From NCBI GenBank assembly GCA_005656395.1, contig SRSI01000028.1, positions 2,046,001-2,110,000 on the forward strand: 64,000 nucleotides of DNA, given 5' to 3'. A program made the translations under genes and the position numbers. Numbering within the stretch: the first letter of the stretch is position 1; every line of letters begins with the position of its first letter. This document shows positions 63,353 to 64,000 of this stretch, in pieces. The stretch is from Strongyloides papillosus (lineage: Eukaryota; Nematoda; Chromadorea; Rhabditida; Strongyloididae). The notes under the pieces were generated by a model. The model searched no databases and was not told where the DNA came from. It saw only the letters and a program-made list of their open reading frames with translations.

Positions 63353-64000
63353 GTAAGTTTCCAAATATCAAATTAAATAAATTATTTTACTATTTAAAAA
63401 AGCATACTTCCTTAAAAGTCATTTACATATTATATATACTTTTTATTAAGATTAAATTTAAAATATAATTACATCTCGTTAGTCTCTTATTTACCAATTT
63501 GATTTAACTATTTTTTTTATCATTTATAGTCTTTTAATAACTTTTCAATACACACATAGATTATGGTCTCAACAAATATGTATATTAATTTATTTTCATA
63601 CAAAATTTATCACTTCCATAGACAATTTCTATTGAATTTAGAAGGAATCATAGTATAAATTATTAAATTTCTACTGTGTACACTTTTTGTTAAAAGATTA
63701 TTATTTGATATAAGATAATAAAGAGAAAAATTTTTGTTTTGAGTTATTAAATGATTATCAACTTATGGAATTCATTATATATTAGAAAGTAAGTAGTTGT
63801 ATAATATTTGAACATTTATGGAATTAAAGATGAATATCAAAAGTTTAATATTCTCTAGTGGCACTATGTTTATTTATAAGTATAGAAGAATTTCGTACTT
63901 TTGTTATTATTATTAAAATGATATTTTTAAAATACCTTAAGTAACGATAAGTGTTATTGTTTTCTTAGAAAGTCATTTATAGAAAAAAAAAGTTATAGTA
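63353..64000. other. intron or 3' end of the gene at 62415, no other gene
   Basis: Follows the donor at 63353. One acceptor-like TTTATAG at 63523-63529 would add the codons ATC TTT and then a stop. Otherwise the sequence is AT-rich and probably intronic to the end of the window. Confidence 0.35.

Overview
The window looks like nuclear DNA from a very AT-rich nematode, most like the Strongyloides/clade IV group. Codons end mostly in A or T. Introns are mostly short (about 40-75 nt, with GTAAG/GTATG donors and TTTTAG/TTTCAG acceptors). The gene set is animal, with nematode-typical families: an astacin-ShK protease, lustrin-type cysteine-rich secreted proteins, a Cys-loop channel, a FoxG factor, a PQE-1-like exonuclease and a mir-228-type microRNA. 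The species is inference; no rRNA or mitochondrial sequence is present to fix it. I built all exon structures by hand from splice sites and reading-frame phase.

Layout. 0.7-1.7 kb: a FoxG-type forkhead gene (+). 3.3-4.5 kb: a secreted lustrin-type cysteine-rich protein (+). 5.3-5.7 kb: a 98-residue two-membrane-span protein in two exons (-). 8.5-9.9 kb: a six-exon astacin metalloprotease with a C-terminal ShK domain (+). 12.6-14.4 kb: an aminergic GPCR (+) whose frame breaks in the third intracellular loop. 14.5-17.5 kb: tail to tail with it, a Cys-loop ligand-gated channel (-) with a very long acidic N-terminal extension. 18.4-22.2 kb: a P5B ATPase (ATP13A2/CATP type, -). 26.4-26.9 kb: a small secreted cysteine-rich protein (+). 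27.9-31.0 kb: GABA transaminase (+) converging on a BPI/LBP-type lipid-binding protein (-). 32.0-32.5 kb: a small unknown protein (-). 34.3-49.0 kb: a head-to-head pair, a REXO1/PQE-1-type exonuclease (-) and a full-length SZT2 homologue (+, about 3565 residues), separated by 226 bp. 49.2 kb: a microRNA hairpin of the miR-228/263/183 family on the minus strand. 49.3-58.8 kb: a gene desert holding a GC-richer island and an old tandem array with a period of about 170 bp. 58.8-63.4 kb: one first exon and one multi-exon gene start, both of unknown function and running rightwards.

The genes do not form one operon or pathway. Several could belong to neurons (GPCR, Cys-loop channel, GABA transaminase, FoxG). 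SZT2 is the scaffold of KICSTOR, which links nutrient status to GATOR1 and mTORC1. The most unusual items are the two hairpins bracketing the large last exon of SZT2: a recognisable miR-228 homologue just past its 3' end, and an unassigned 92-nt precursor-like hairpin at the start of its only large intron. Others are the SZT2 gene itself, the broken GPCR, and the Cys-loop channel with an altered pore-entry motif and an extension of roughly 450 residues.
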